Shown: positions 7,717 to 14,606 of the stretch, piece after piece
Position numbering within the stretch: the first letter of the stretch is position 1
Layout of the letters: each line of letters starts with the position of its first letter
Assembly (NCBI RefSeq): GCF_005893125.1
Contig: NZ_VCJS01000026.1
Location: 1-64,000, forward strand
Direction: 5' to 3'
Source: Nonomuraea basaltis
GTDB lineage: Bacteria; Actinomycetota; Actinomycetes; Streptosporangiales; Streptosporangiaceae
DNA length: 64,000 nt
Notes under the pieces: generated by a model
The model's input: only the letters and a program-made list of their open reading frames with translations
What the model was told of the DNA's origin: nothing
Databases searched by the model: none
Program-made: the position numbers and the translations under genes

Positions 7717-8382
7717 ATGCCCCAAGTAGCACCACACCGCTGGGCGCTGCGCGCCCTGGCCCTGCTGATGTCCATGGCGATGATCTTCGCTGTCCCGCTG
7801 ACGGACACCGCGTCGGCGCACGGGTCGGTCGTCGATCCGGCCTCCCGCAACTACGGCTGCTGGCTGCGCTGGGGCCACGACTTCCAGAACCCCGCCATGC
7901 AGCAGCAGGACCCGATGTGCTGGCAGGCCTGGCAGGACAACCCGAACGCCATGTGGAACTGGAACGGGCTCTACCGCAACGAGGTCGGCGGCAACCACGA
8001 GGCGGCCGTCCCCAACGGCCAGCTGTGCAGCGGCGGCCTGGCCGAAGGCGCCCGCTACCGCTCCATGGACACGCCCGGCCCGTGGACGATGACGAACCTC
8101 GGCAGCACGTTCGACATCCGCCTGAACGACCAGGCCAGGCACGGCGCCGACTACATCAGGGTGTACATCACCCGCCAGGGCTACGACGCCACGACCACGC
8201 CCTTGGGGTGGAACCACCTGGAGCTGGTCCGCGAGACCCCCAGGTACGGGCAGAGCGACACATACATGATCAACGGTCTGAGCAAGGGATCGCGTACCGG
8301 CCGCCACGTCATCTACACCGTCTGGAAGGCCTCGCACATGGACCAGACCTACTACATCTGCAGCGACGTCAACTTCTCCTGA
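7717..8382 (+). CDS. Secreted AA10 lytic polysaccharide monooxygenase
   Basis: A 221-residue secreted copper enzyme of family AA10 (formerly CBM33) that oxidatively cleaves crystalline cellulose or chitin. A signal peptide with hydrophobic core (residues 11-28) ends at TASA, so the mature protein begins at His35 (HGSVVDPASRNYGC). That histidine and His94 in GGNHEAAVPNG would form the copper-binding histidine brace. The C-terminal QTYYICSDVNF carries the aromatic residue usually found at the axial copper position. Several cysteines suggest disulfides. It is a single-domain form without a carbohydrate-binding module. The CebR-like operator upstream points to cellulose as substrate; chitin cannot be excluded from sequence alone. 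Confidence 0.92.
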   Translation: MPQVAPHRWALRALALLMSMAMIFAVPLTDTASAHGSVVDPASRNYGCWLRWGHDFQNPAMQQQDPMCWQAWQDNPNAMWNWNGLYRNEVGGNHEAAVPNGQLCSGGLAEGARYRSMDTPGPWTMTNLGSTFDIRLNDQARHGADYIRVYITRQGYDATTTPLGWNHLELVRETPRYGQSDTYMINGLSKGSRTGRHVIYTVWKASHMDQTYYICSDVNFS

Positions 8383-8398
8383 GCTTGACGTGATGGCT

Positions 8399-8427
8399 CC
8401 GCCGGGCGTGCCTCGTGCGCCCGGCGG
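8399..8427. terminator. Hairpin terminator between LPMO and gvpK
   Basis: Perfect 10-bp arms CCGCCGGGCG (8399-8408) and CGCCCGGCGG (8418-8427) with a 9-nt loop, placed just after the LPMO stop and just before the convergent gvpK stop. Confidence 0.75.
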
Positions 8428-8432
8428 GTGCG

Positions 8433-8717
8433 CTATGAGCGGGGCTCGTTCGGGAGGAGGGTGCCCAGGGGGCCGAGATCCAGATTGAGGTCGTCGTCCG
8501 CGATGTCGTAGCGGTCCTTGAGATCGGTCATGGCCTTGTCGAGGCGCATGAGGGCGAGACCGAGCGCCTCGGTCTGTGCCTCGGTGAGATCGCCCTCGTC
8601 CACGCGGCGCAGAGCCTGGCGTTCCATGAGCTGGCGGATCAGCTCGACCAAGGTCAGCACGAGGCAGATGAGGTCGTGCTCGACCTGGTCGGGGTCGGTT
8701 TCCAGGCGGCGGGTCAT
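8433..8717 (-). CDS. gvpK: Gas vesicle protein GvpK
   Basis: This 94-residue protein matches GvpK, a conserved minor protein needed for gas-vesicle formation whose exact role is unsettled. It is highly helical and acidic: DLICLVLTLVELIRQLMERQALRRVDEGDLT is the family core, with the usual TEALGLALMRLDKAM helix after it. It is the last gene of the leftward gvp operon and overlaps gvpS by four bases. Its length is typical of actinobacterial forms. Confidence 0.9.
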   Translation of the reverse strand: MTRRLETDPDQVEHDLICLVLTLVELIRQLMERQALRRVDEGDLTEAQTEALGLALMRLDKAMTDLKDRYDIADDDLNLDLGPLGTLLPNEPRS

Positions 8718-8884
8718 GTCAGCTCCGCGCGGACGGAGGTGATCAGGGCGCGCAGGGACACGTGGACCAGGTCCACCTCGGCGATGGAGATCACCAGGTC
8801 GCCGCTCAGGACGACGCCCCCGGCCAGCAGCCGGTCGAGCAGATCGACCAGCGCGATCTCCCTCTGGGCGAGTTCCGCGGTCAT
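8714..8884 (-). CDS. gvpS: Gas vesicle structural-like protein GvpS (GvpA family)
   Basis: Only 56 residues, starting MTAELAQREIALVDLLDRLL, followed by GGVVLSGDLVISIAEVDLV and SLRALITSV. This is the GvpA-fold core (two helices around a beta hairpin) in the short form called GvpS in actinomycete clusters, placed between gvpL and gvpK. GvpA-like proteins other than GvpA are thought to nucleate or cap the growing shell. The ATG at 8884 overlaps the gvpL stop; a longer upstream frame would be a shadow of gvpL. Confidence 0.82.
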   Translation of the reverse strand: MTAELAQREIALVDLLDRLLAGGVVLSGDLVISIAEVDLVHVSLRALITSVRAELT

Positions 8885-9711
8885 TTCCGCTCCTCGAGCG
8901 TGGTGCCTTCCCGCTCCTCCAGCGCGGTACGTTCCCCTTCCTCGAGCACGGCGCGTTCCCGTTCCTCGATCGTGGTGAAGGAGTAGGCGGGCCATGGGCC
9001 GGTCACCTCGACGCGCATGTCGTCCCATCGGGTGGCCAACTCCGCCGCGGCCTCGGCGAAGGCGTGCGAGTCCTCGATGAGGTAGGCCGCGTTGAGCGCC
9101 ATCACCCCGTCGTGCCGCGACAGCCGCCGGTCCTGGAGGCGGTGCCGGTGGCAGGCGATCGCGTGGGACGCCAGCCGATCGTGCGCCTGCTCGGCCCGGT
9201 CCGCCAGCGACCGTGCGGCGTCCTCGCGCCCGCGCCGCTGAGCGCCCCGCCGCCGCAGGTACGCCGTGCCAGGACGCGACCCCTCGTCACCGGTTCGCGA
9301 GAGGGGGCCGACCTGAGCGGTGCCGTACACCTTGACGCCCCACTCCGCACGGCCCGCCACCCTCGACAGCGCCTGCCGGATCCCCGGCTGCCGTTCCGCC
9401 AGCAGTTCCCCGACCCGGCGGTCGTCGTGGAAGACCGTGGCCAGCCGTACCGGGGCGGTGGGGGCGAGGGCGGCGACCGCTCGCACCACGGCGTGATGCG
9501 CACGCGCGGTCGCCTCCAGCCACGCCAGGTTCTCCAGGTTCTCGCGCAGCGCCCGCTCGCCGTACTCCGACAGCGGCACCGTGCTGACGACCGCCGCCAG
9601 CCCGGCGTGCTCGACGACGCGAACCGGGCTGCCGGACACCCCGGCCAGGCGCGGCAGGGCCGCGTGGCGGGATTCGGTGACGGCGTACAGGTAGACGGCC
9701 GTGTCAGTCAT
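8881..9711 (-). CDS. gvpL: Gas vesicle protein GvpL/GvpF with C-terminal octapeptide repeats
   Basis: A 276-residue GvpF/GvpL-family protein, a shell-assembly accessory factor. The N-terminal AVYLYAVTES and the block LATVFHDDRRVGELLAERQPGI are typical, as is GPWPAYSFTTIEE near the end of the conserved domain. Beyond that the protein adds about 28 residues made of four 8-residue units (TTIEERER, AVLEEGER, TALEEREG, TTLEERK), encoded by four 24-bp tandem repeats at about 8884-8980. These are expected to form a charged helix and are not part of the family core. It sits after gvpJ, overlapping it by eight bases, and overlaps gvpS downstream. Confidence 0.85.
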   Translation of the reverse strand: MTDTAVYLYAVTESRHAALPRLAGVSGSPVRVVEHAGLAAVVSTVPLSEYGERALRENLENLAWLEATARAHHAVVRAVAALAPTAPVRLATVFHDDRRVGELLAERQPGIRQALSRVAGRAEWGVKVYGTAQVGPLSRTGDEGSRPGTAYLRRRGAQRRGREDAARSLADRAEQAHDRLASHAIACHRHRLQDRRLSRHDGVMALNAAYLIEDSHAFAEAAAELATRWDDMRVEVTGPWPAYSFTTIEERERAVLEEGERTALEEREGTTLEERK

Positions 9712-10039
9712 GCGGATCCCTCCCCGGCGTCCGCTCCAGCTCGGCGATCCTGGCCCGCAGCTCGCGGTTCTCCACCAGGACGTCCCGGCGGGCCCGCGAG
9801 GACAGCGACGGGTCGTGCTCCCACCAGTCGATGCCCAGTTCCTTCGCCCGGTCCACCGAGGCGACCAGAAGCCGGATCTTGATGGTGAGCAGCTCGATGT
9901 CCAGCAGGTTCACCCGGACGTCGCCGACGACCACGATGCCCTTGTCGAGCACCCGCTCCAGGATGTCGGCCAGGTCGGCGGGCTCGCGACGGGCCGGCTC
10001 CGACGCGGGCCCGGAGCGTACCCAGGAGATGTCGGCCAC
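9704..10039 (-). CDS. gvpJ: Gas vesicle structural protein GvpJ (GvpA family)
   Basis: A 111-residue GvpA-family minor protein. The core DLADILERVLDKGIVVVGDVRV then LLDIELLTIKIRLLVASVDRA is the GvpA fold (amphipathic helix, beta hairpin, second helix); a C-terminal extension rich in charged residues (RDVLVENRELRARIAELE) is likely coiled-coil. The GTG at 10039 is chosen because it starts just inside the operon after gvpG's stop at 10044; the longer frame upstream reads through gvpG on the wrong frame. By position and extension this corresponds to GvpJ of Streptomyces-type clusters. Confidence 0.82.
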   Translation of the reverse strand: MADISWVRSGPASEPARREPADLADILERVLDKGIVVVGDVRVNLLDIELLTIKIRLLVASVDRAKELGIDWWEHDPSLSSRARRDVLVENRELRARIAELERTPGRDPHD

Positions 10040-10043
10040 GACC

Positions 10044-10271
10044 TCACCTCCTCGGCGCCCGCAGCAGCCGGTCCAGCAGCTCCTCCTCCCGCGCGGCCGC
10101 CTCCTGCTCGGAGATCTCGCCGGCGGCCAGGTCGGCTGCCACGTCCTCCAGCGCACGCCTGATGCGCACCGGGTCGTACAGCTCCTCCTCCGCGCGGTCC
10201 CGCAGGAACTCCGCCATCCGCACGACCGCGAACGCGGGCGCGAGCGGCCACGTGACCAGACGCGTGATCAC
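10044..10271 (-). CDS. gvpG: Gas vesicle protein GvpG
   Basis: A 75-residue helical protein of the GvpG family: after a hydrophobic start ([22 protein letters not shown]) comes the acidic helix DRAEEELYDPVRIRRALEDV and the conserved LAAGEISEQEAAAREEELLDRL. GvpG is a small assembly factor usually encoded next to gvpF. The GTG at 10271 overlaps the gvpF stop (GTGA), which decides the start. Confidence 0.86.
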   Translation of the reverse strand: MITRLVTWPLAPAFAVVRMAEFLRDRAEEELYDPVRIRRALEDVAADLAAGEISEQEAAAREEELLDRLLRAPRR

Positions 10272-11017
10272 GACTGCCGCCCCTGCAGGGAGCCCACGAA
10301 GTCGTACGGGGGCAGCGGGCCGATCAGGCGCAGCCGCACGCGGCCCGCCCACTGGCGGCCGAGCTCCTCGATCGCCTCCTCGAACCCGTCCTGCTGTCCC
10401 TGTTCGACCAGGAACGCCAGGTTCGCCACCTCGTCCTCCCTGGCCGGCGGCCGCGGCGCCACCTGCTCGGCGTACGGGGACAGCGCGGCCGCCAGCCGAT
10501 CGGTGTCGCCGCTCTGCTTGCGGGCCATGGCCTGGGCGATGACCTCGCCGAGCCGCAGGCGCTCGTCGTAGCTCGCCTCCTCGGGCACCCCGCGGATCCG
10601 CTCGCGCAGCTCCAGCACCGCCGGCTCCTCGCGCAGCACCTCCAGGTACGCGGAGTCGTTCTCGTACCGGCCCTTCACGACCAGCTCGACCCGGCCACGG
10701 ATCTGCTCCAGGTCGGCCAGGAACGCGTCCTGGTTGGCGGCGAGCAGCTCGTCGGAGATCTCCTGCGGCCCGGTCATGGCCGCGCCGAAGCGGAACGGCA
10801 GCACCGGGATGTGCCGGCGCGCCAGCTCCTCCAGCACCCGCTCGTGGGAGAGCAGGTCGTCGCGGGTGCCGAGCGGGCGATCCGCCGGCAGGTCGCTGAC
10901 CAGGGCGCCGCACTGGTTGTGCGTCACCAGCGTCACCGCCGCGCCGCCGATCCCGTGCAGGTCGGCCGGCAGGCTGGTGTCGGTGTACGTGACGCCGTAG
11001 ATGTACTGGTTTGTCAT
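10268..11017 (-). CDS. gvpF: Gas vesicle protein GvpF/GvpL
   Basis: A 249-residue GvpF/L-family protein. Signature segments are [13 protein letters not shown] at the N-terminus, [20 protein letters not shown] (the family's most conserved block), [18 protein letters not shown], and the final GPLPPYDF. GvpF proteins bind GvpA and are needed to start the shell. It follows gvpA with a 4-base ATGA overlap and couples to gvpG. Together with gvpL it makes a divergent pair of paralogues, the normal arrangement in actinobacteria. Confidence 0.9.
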   Translation of the reverse strand: MTNQYIYGVTYTDTSLPADLHGIGGAAVTLVTHNQCGALVSDLPADRPLGTRDDLLSHERVLEELARRHIPVLPFRFGAAMTGPQEISDELLAANQDAFLADLEQIRGRVELVVKGRYENDSAYLEVLREEPAVLELRERIRGVPEEASYDERLRLGEVIAQAMARKQSGDTDRLAAALSPYAEQVAPRPPAREDEVANLAFLVEQGQQDGFEEAIEELGRQWAGRVRLRLIGPLPPYDFVGSLQGRQS

Positions 11018-11334
11018 GACTGTTCACCATCCGTCTCGACGGTCACGCCTTTGACGACGACCTGGGTCTCCTTCTGCGCCGCCGGGCCGATCGGCTCTCG
11101 TACGTCGACGGAGATCTCTTCGCCGCGGATGTCGAGTCGTTCGATGGCCTGCGCGTATCGCAGGTAGGTCTCGACGCTGGCCACCACGACCCGCGCCTGG
11201 ATGGTGAGCACCTCTATGCCGATCAGTGAAACCTGAACGAATGCGTCGATCACGAGCCCCTTGTCCAGAATGAGCTCGACGACGTCACCCAGGCCGCTGG
11301 AGCCGGAGCGCTCAACGACAGCCGGGGTTGACAT
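11014..11334 (-). CDS. gvpA: Major gas vesicle structural protein GvpA
   Basis: A 106-residue GvpA, the shell-forming subunit. The canonical core is complete: [20 protein letters not shown], then [28 protein letters not shown]. An actinobacterial C-terminal tail of about 40 residues ([14 protein letters not shown] and onward) follows, longer than cyanobacterial GvpA. The ATG at 11334 has a strong AAAGGAGG ribosome-binding site, as fits a highly made structural protein. It heads a seven-gene leftward operon gvpA-F-G-J-L-S-K. gvpO, gvpY and gvpZ, present in Streptomyces clusters, and gvpN are absent here. Whether vesicles form is unknown; in many soil actinomycetes the genes appear without visible vesicles. 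Confidence 0.93.
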   Translation of the reverse strand: MSTPAVVERSGSSGLGDVVELILDKGLVIDAFVQVSLIGIEVLTIQARVVVASVETYLRYAQAIERLDIRGEEISVDVREPIGPAAQKETQVVVKGVTVETDGEQS

Positions 11335-11359
11335 GATCTCTCCCTCCTTTAGAGAGCAC

Positions 11360-11373
11360 GATGAAATTTCATC
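11360..11373. promoter_or_regulatory. 14-bp perfect palindrome GATGAAATTTCATC in the gvpA leader
   Basis: It lies 26 bases upstream of the gvpA start, just before the ribosome-binding site. A perfect AT-rich palindrome in such GC-rich DNA is a credible operator for a dimeric repressor controlling the gvp operon; the regulator is not identifiable from the window. Confidence 0.5.
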
Positions 11374-11439
11374 CTGTGTCGGTTCTTCGTCGACTTCTAT
11401 GTCGTTTGACCTATTCGTCGAGATAGGCCGGATTGGATG

Positions 11440-11660
11440 ACAACTTCGGATTTTTCGATCGCCGTCTTCGAAACTTTCACCCGGCCGGCGCGGGCCGCGG
11501 CACGTCGTTTCCGCTGCTCATCGGGCACGTCGGCCAGGGCGCACGGGGTACGGGGAGGCATTGACATGGATCATCATTTGTGCGGAATTATTCCGTCAGA
11601 TACCGTCACCCGCGGGAGCGTTCCTAGCCGTCGGACCCCGGCTGGAACATGAAGATCGCA
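11440..11660 (+). repeat. Second, orphaned copy of the LPMO upstream region
   Basis: This segment aligns in order with the LPMO leader at about 7521-7716: GAAACTTTC (11470-11478), TTGACA (11561-11566), the shared ATTTGT-CGGA and GTCAGATACCGTC stretches, a degenerate CebR-like box CGGGAGCGTTCCTA (11613-11626), and the following GGACCCCGGCTGGAACA. Where the first copy has the LPMO ATG (CACTATGCC) this copy has CATTACACC, and similarity ends there. No gene follows in the same direction. It is therefore a duplicated regulatory region whose gene has been lost. Confidence 0.72.
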
Positions 11661-11665
11661 TTACA

Positions 11666-11696
11666 CCCGGCCGCCGTCGCATAGCCGGCGGCCGGG
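11666..11696. terminator. Hairpin after the LacI fragment
   Basis: Arms CCCGGCCGCC (11666-11675) and GGCGGCCGGG (11687-11696) are perfectly complementary with an 11-nt loop, just beyond the stop codon of the leftward LacI fragment. It is a likely original terminator of that regulator. Confidence 0.65.
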
Positions 11697-11698
11697 CC

Positions 11699-11926
11699 CT
11701 ACGAGGAGCGCGGACGGGTCGAGGCCCGGACGGCCAGCTCTATGGGGTGCACCCGCTCCGTCCCCACCGGCGCCGCGCCCGACAGCAGCTCGAACAGCAG
11801 CTCGGCGCAGCTCGCCCCGGCCTCCTTCGGACGCAGGTCGATCGCCGTGATCGGCGGGTCGGCCAGCCGCGTCCCCGCGCCGTCCACGCATGAGGCGAGC
11901 AGCATGTCCACCCCGGCCTCCGCCAC
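11699..11926 (-). pseudogene. C-terminal fragment of a LacI-family regulator
   Basis: About 75 residues reading VDMLLASCVDGAGTRLADPP, ITAIDLRPKEAGASCAELL and HPIELAVRASTRP, which is the end of the sugar-binding domain of LacI/GalR regulators (the final VRAST is a family hallmark). The DNA-binding domain and most of the effector domain are missing. The fragment is cut at about 11920-11935, where the opposite strand begins the interior of a peptide permease gene. It is clearly a deletion product and has no function of its own. Lying next to two CebR-like operators, it may be the tail of a sugar-responsive repressor, but that is only inference. Confidence 0.78.
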
Positions 11927-12770
11927 GGCCGAGCAGAAGTCGGAGCTGGCCGCCCGCTACGGGCTCGACCAGCCGTTGATCATGCAGTACGGGCACTGGC
12001 TGGCCGCCGTCGCGGGCGGCGACTTCGGCATCTCCATGATCAGCCGCCAGCCGGTCGGCACGGAGCTGCTGGCCCGCCTGCCGATCACCGCCGAGCTGAC
12101 CGTCCTGGCTGTGGCCGTGAGCGCGCTGGCCGGGGTGCCGCTGGGGGTGCTCACCGCGGTCCGCGCGAGGGGAGGGCGGGACCCGGGCGGCGGCGGGGCG
12201 GCCGGCCGCCTGCTCAGCGGGCTCGGCGTCAGCGTGCCGGAGTTCGTGCTGGGCAGCCTGGTGGTGTTCGTGTTCTCCCGGTACACGCTCGGCCTGGAGG
12301 TCGGCGCCTGGGTGCCGTTCACCCAGGATCCGGCCGCGAACCTGGCCACGCTGGTGCTGCCTGCCGCCGTGCTGTCGGTGTTCGCCATCTCGGTCACGGC
12401 CAGGACCACCCGCGACGCCGTCATGGGCGTGCTGGTGGAGCCGTACGTCACGGCGGCCGTCGGGCGCGGTGAGTCGCCGTGGTTCATCGTCAGGCACCAC
12501 ATCCTGCGCAACGCCGCCACGCCGGTGGTGACGCTGCTCGGCACGATCATCGCGTATCTGCTGGGCGGGGCGCTGATCGTGGAGCACGTGTTCAACCTGC
12601 CGGGCGTCGGGTCGTACATCGTGCAGGCCGTCGGCCGCCGCGACTACGCGGTCGTGCAGGCCGGGGTGCTGCTGGCGGCCGCGGTGTTCATCGTGATGAA
12701 CGTGCTGATCGACCTGCTCGTCGGCGTTCTGGACCCGAGGCTCGGCGTGCTGGCGGGGAGGCGCTCGTGA
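11904..12770 (+). CDS. Peptide ABC transporter permease (DppB-type), N-terminally truncated
   Basis: The frame encodes a DppB/OppB-type inner-membrane permease but begins inside it: residues 8-25 correspond to the ATAEQKSELAARYGLDQP region that normally follows a first transmembrane segment and about 60 residues. From there on it is complete, with LPITAELTVLAV, the permease EAA-like loop ITARTTRDAV...GRGESPW and the final SYIVQAVGRRDYAVVQAGVL. An ATG at 11904 could restart translation, but it lies in the LacI-derived junction. Loss of the first membrane helix probably inactivates the importer. Overlaps the next gene by GTGA. Confidence 0.7.
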   Translation: MSTPASATAEQKSELAARYGLDQPLIMQYGHWLAAVAGGDFGISMISRQPVGTELLARLPITAELTVLAVAVSALAGVPLGVLTAVRARGGRDPGGGGAAGRLLSGLGVSVPEFVLGSLVVFVFSRYTLGLEVGAWVPFTQDPAANLATLVLPAAVLSVFAISVTARTTRDAVMGVLVEPYVTAAVGRGESPWFIVRHHILRNAATPVVTLLGTIIAYLLGGALIVEHVFNLPGVGSYIVQAVGRRDYAVVQAGVLLAAAVFIVMNVLIDLLVGVLDPRLGVLAGRRS

Positions 12771-13585
12771 AGAGGCTGGATCGCCTGTCCATCGGAGGGC
12801 TGGCCTGCCTGCTGGTCCTGGTGGTGTTCGCGCTGGGCTCGCTGGTGGGCGCCGGGGGAGACCCGGACGCGATCGTCGGCCCCCGCCTGCAGCCGCCGGG
12901 GCCCGGCTGGTGGCTGGGCACCGACAACCTGGGCCGCTCGGTGCTGCCCCGCGTCATGGAGGGAGTGGGCACGACGCTGCTGCTGTCGTCGGTCGCCGTG
13001 CTGGTCACGGCGGCGATCAGCGCGACGTTCGGCATCGTCGCCGGATATCGTGGCGGCTACCTGAACGAGCTGGTGATGCGCCTCGTGGAAGTGCTCTACT
13101 CCTTCCCTGCCATCGTGCTCGCGATCCTGGTCGCCGCCGTGCTCGGCCCGGGGCAGCTCGCGGCGCTGGCCGGCATCGTGCTGGTGACGATCCCGCTGAT
13201 GACCCGGCTGGTGCGGGCCGCCGCCGTCGCCGTGTCCCAGCGCGACTACGTCACCTCCGCCGTCATCAGCGGTGCCCGGCTGCCGCGCGTGCTCGGCCGC
13301 CACGTGCTGCCGAACGTGGCCGGCACGATCGCGGTGCAGGGCACGTACGCATTGAGCGTGGGCATCGCGGTCGAGGGCGGGCTGAGCTTCCTCGGCTTCG
13401 GCGTGCAGCCGCCGCAGGCGTCGCTCGGGGTGCTCATCCAGCAGGGCGGCACGTACATGATCGCCGCGCCCTGGCTGATCCTCGGCCCCGGGGTCGTGCT
13501 CGTGGCGGCGATCCTGGCGATCAACGTGGTGGGTGACGGGCTGCGCGACCGGTTCGAGCCCAGGGAGACGAGGTCACTGACATGA
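12767..13585 (+). CDS. Peptide ABC transporter permease (DppC-type)
   Basis: A 272-residue DppC/OppC-type permease. After a first membrane helix (residues 7-27) it has the family's LGTDNLGRSVLPRVMEG segment, five further hydrophobic helices, and the ATPase-contact loop RDYVTSAVISGARLPRVLGRHVLPN. The ending ILAINVVGDGLRDRFEPR is typical. GTG at 12767 overlaps the upstream stop and ATG of the ATPase overlaps its own stop, so translation is coupled through the operon. Partner of the truncated DppB-type protein. Confidence 0.88.
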   Translation: MKRLDRLSIGGLACLLVLVVFALGSLVGAGGDPDAIVGPRLQPPGPGWWLGTDNLGRSVLPRVMEGVGTTLLLSSVAVLVTAAISATFGIVAGYRGGYLNELVMRLVEVLYSFPAIVLAILVAAVLGPGQLAALAGIVLVTIPLMTRLVRAAAVAVSQRDYVTSAVISGARLPRVLGRHVLPNVAGTIAVQGTYALSVGIAVEGGLSFLGFGVQPPQASLGVLIQQGGTYMIAAPWLILGPGVVLVAAILAINVVGDGLRDRFEPRETRSLT

Positions 13586-14544
13586 GCCTGCTCGCCGTGC
13601 GCAACCTGGTGATCGACTACGCGGAGACGCGGGCGCTCGACGGCGCCGATCTCGACGTGGGGCAGGGGGAGACGGTCGGCCTGGTCGGCGAGAGCGGGTC
13701 GGGCAAGTCCACGCTCGGCTCCGCGGTCGGCCGGTTGCTGACCAGGAGCGCCCGGCGTACCGAGGGGGAGGTGCTGGTCGCCGGGGAGCCGGTGTTCGAC
13801 CTGGCTCCCCATGCGCTGCGCAAGCTCCGCAGGAAGCGCCTCGGGTTCGTCTTCCAGGACCCGATCGCCTCGCTCGACCCGACGATGCGCGTCGGCGCCC
13901 AGCTCCGCCTGGTGCTCGGGCGCGGCGCCGACGTGGGCTTCCATCTGGGGCGGGTGAAGCTGGACGACCCCCGGGTGGTGCGCTCGTACCCGCACCAGCT
14001 CTCCGGCGGCATGGCGCAGCGCGTGGCCATCGCCATGGCCATGGCCACCTCGCCCGAGCTGCTCGTCGCCGACGAGCCGACCGCCGCCCTGGACAGCCAG
14101 GTGCGCGAGGAGGTGCTGAACATGATCTTCTCGCTGGCCGACGGCGCCGGGACGAGCATCCTGTGGCTCAGCCACGACCTGCCCGCCGTCGCCCGCCGGT
14201 GCGACCGGGTCGCGGTCATGTACGGCGGCCGCGTCGTCGAGCGCGGCCCCGCCCGCGAGGTGCTCGGCAAGCCCGCCCACCCCTACACGGCGGCCCTGGC
14301 CGGGTCGGCACCCGCCGCCGCGGCCCACGGCGTCCGCCTGGAGCCCGTGCCGGGGCGCCCGCCCGTGCTCAGCGGCCCCTCGCCCGGCTGCGCCTTCGCG
14401 CCCCGCTGCACGTTCGCGGTCGAGCGCTGCGATCATGAGCGCCCGGAGCCCGTCCGGGTCCGCGAGCAGCAGGTGCTCTGCCACCGGGCCGCCGAGTTGG
14501 AGGACCACCTGGTCCAAGGCCACGCGCCGGAGGTGACCGCATGA
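13582..14544 (+). CDS. Peptide ABC transporter ATPase (DppD-type)
   Basis: This 320-residue ATP-binding subunit has all motifs: Walker A GESGSGKST (about residues 37-45), Q-loop FVFQDPIASLDP, signature LSGGMAQRVAIAMA, Walker B LLVADEPTAALD and switch histidine in LSHDL. The C-terminal oligopeptide-transporter domain with CAFAPRCTFAVERC and a nearby HRAA, the cysteines that bind an Fe-S cluster in some DppD proteins, is present. It powers import of oligopeptides together with the DppF-type subunit downstream. ATGA overlaps at both ends show tight coupling. Confidence 0.88.
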   Translation: MSLLAVRNLVIDYAETRALDGADLDVGQGETVGLVGESGSGKSTLGSAVGRLLTRSARRTEGEVLVAGEPVFDLAPHALRKLRRKRLGFVFQDPIASLDPTMRVGAQLRLVLGRGADVGFHLGRVKLDDPRVVRSYPHQLSGGMAQRVAIAMAMATSPELLVADEPTAALDSQVREEVLNMIFSLADGAGTSILWLSHDLPAVARRCDRVAVMYGGRVVERGPAREVLGKPAHPYTAALAGSAPAAAAHGVRLEPVPGRPPVLSGPSPGCAFAPRCTFAVERCDHERPEPVRVREQQVLCHRAAELEDHLVQGHAPEVTA

Positions 14545-14606
14545 TCCCGCGACGCGAACGAGGTGCCCGTGTGATCCCGCGACCCGAGCCGGAGGCGACC
14601 GCATGA
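14541..14606 (+). CDS. 21-residue linker ORF between two ABC ATPase genes
   Basis: An ATG at 14541 overlaps the DppD-type stop (ATGA) and the reading frame runs 21 sense codons, MIPRRERGARVIPRPEPEAT then A, to a TGA at 14604-14606 that overlaps the ATG (14603) of the next ATPase. It has no recognisable domain. Its DNA is built from imperfect repeats of ATGATCCCGCGAC and GAGGTGACCGC, so it appears to be a tandem duplication of the original start region. Its evident effect is to keep ribosomes coupled across the 58-base gap. Whether the peptide itself matters is unknown. Confidence 0.5.
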   Translation: MIPRRERGARVIPRPEPEATA

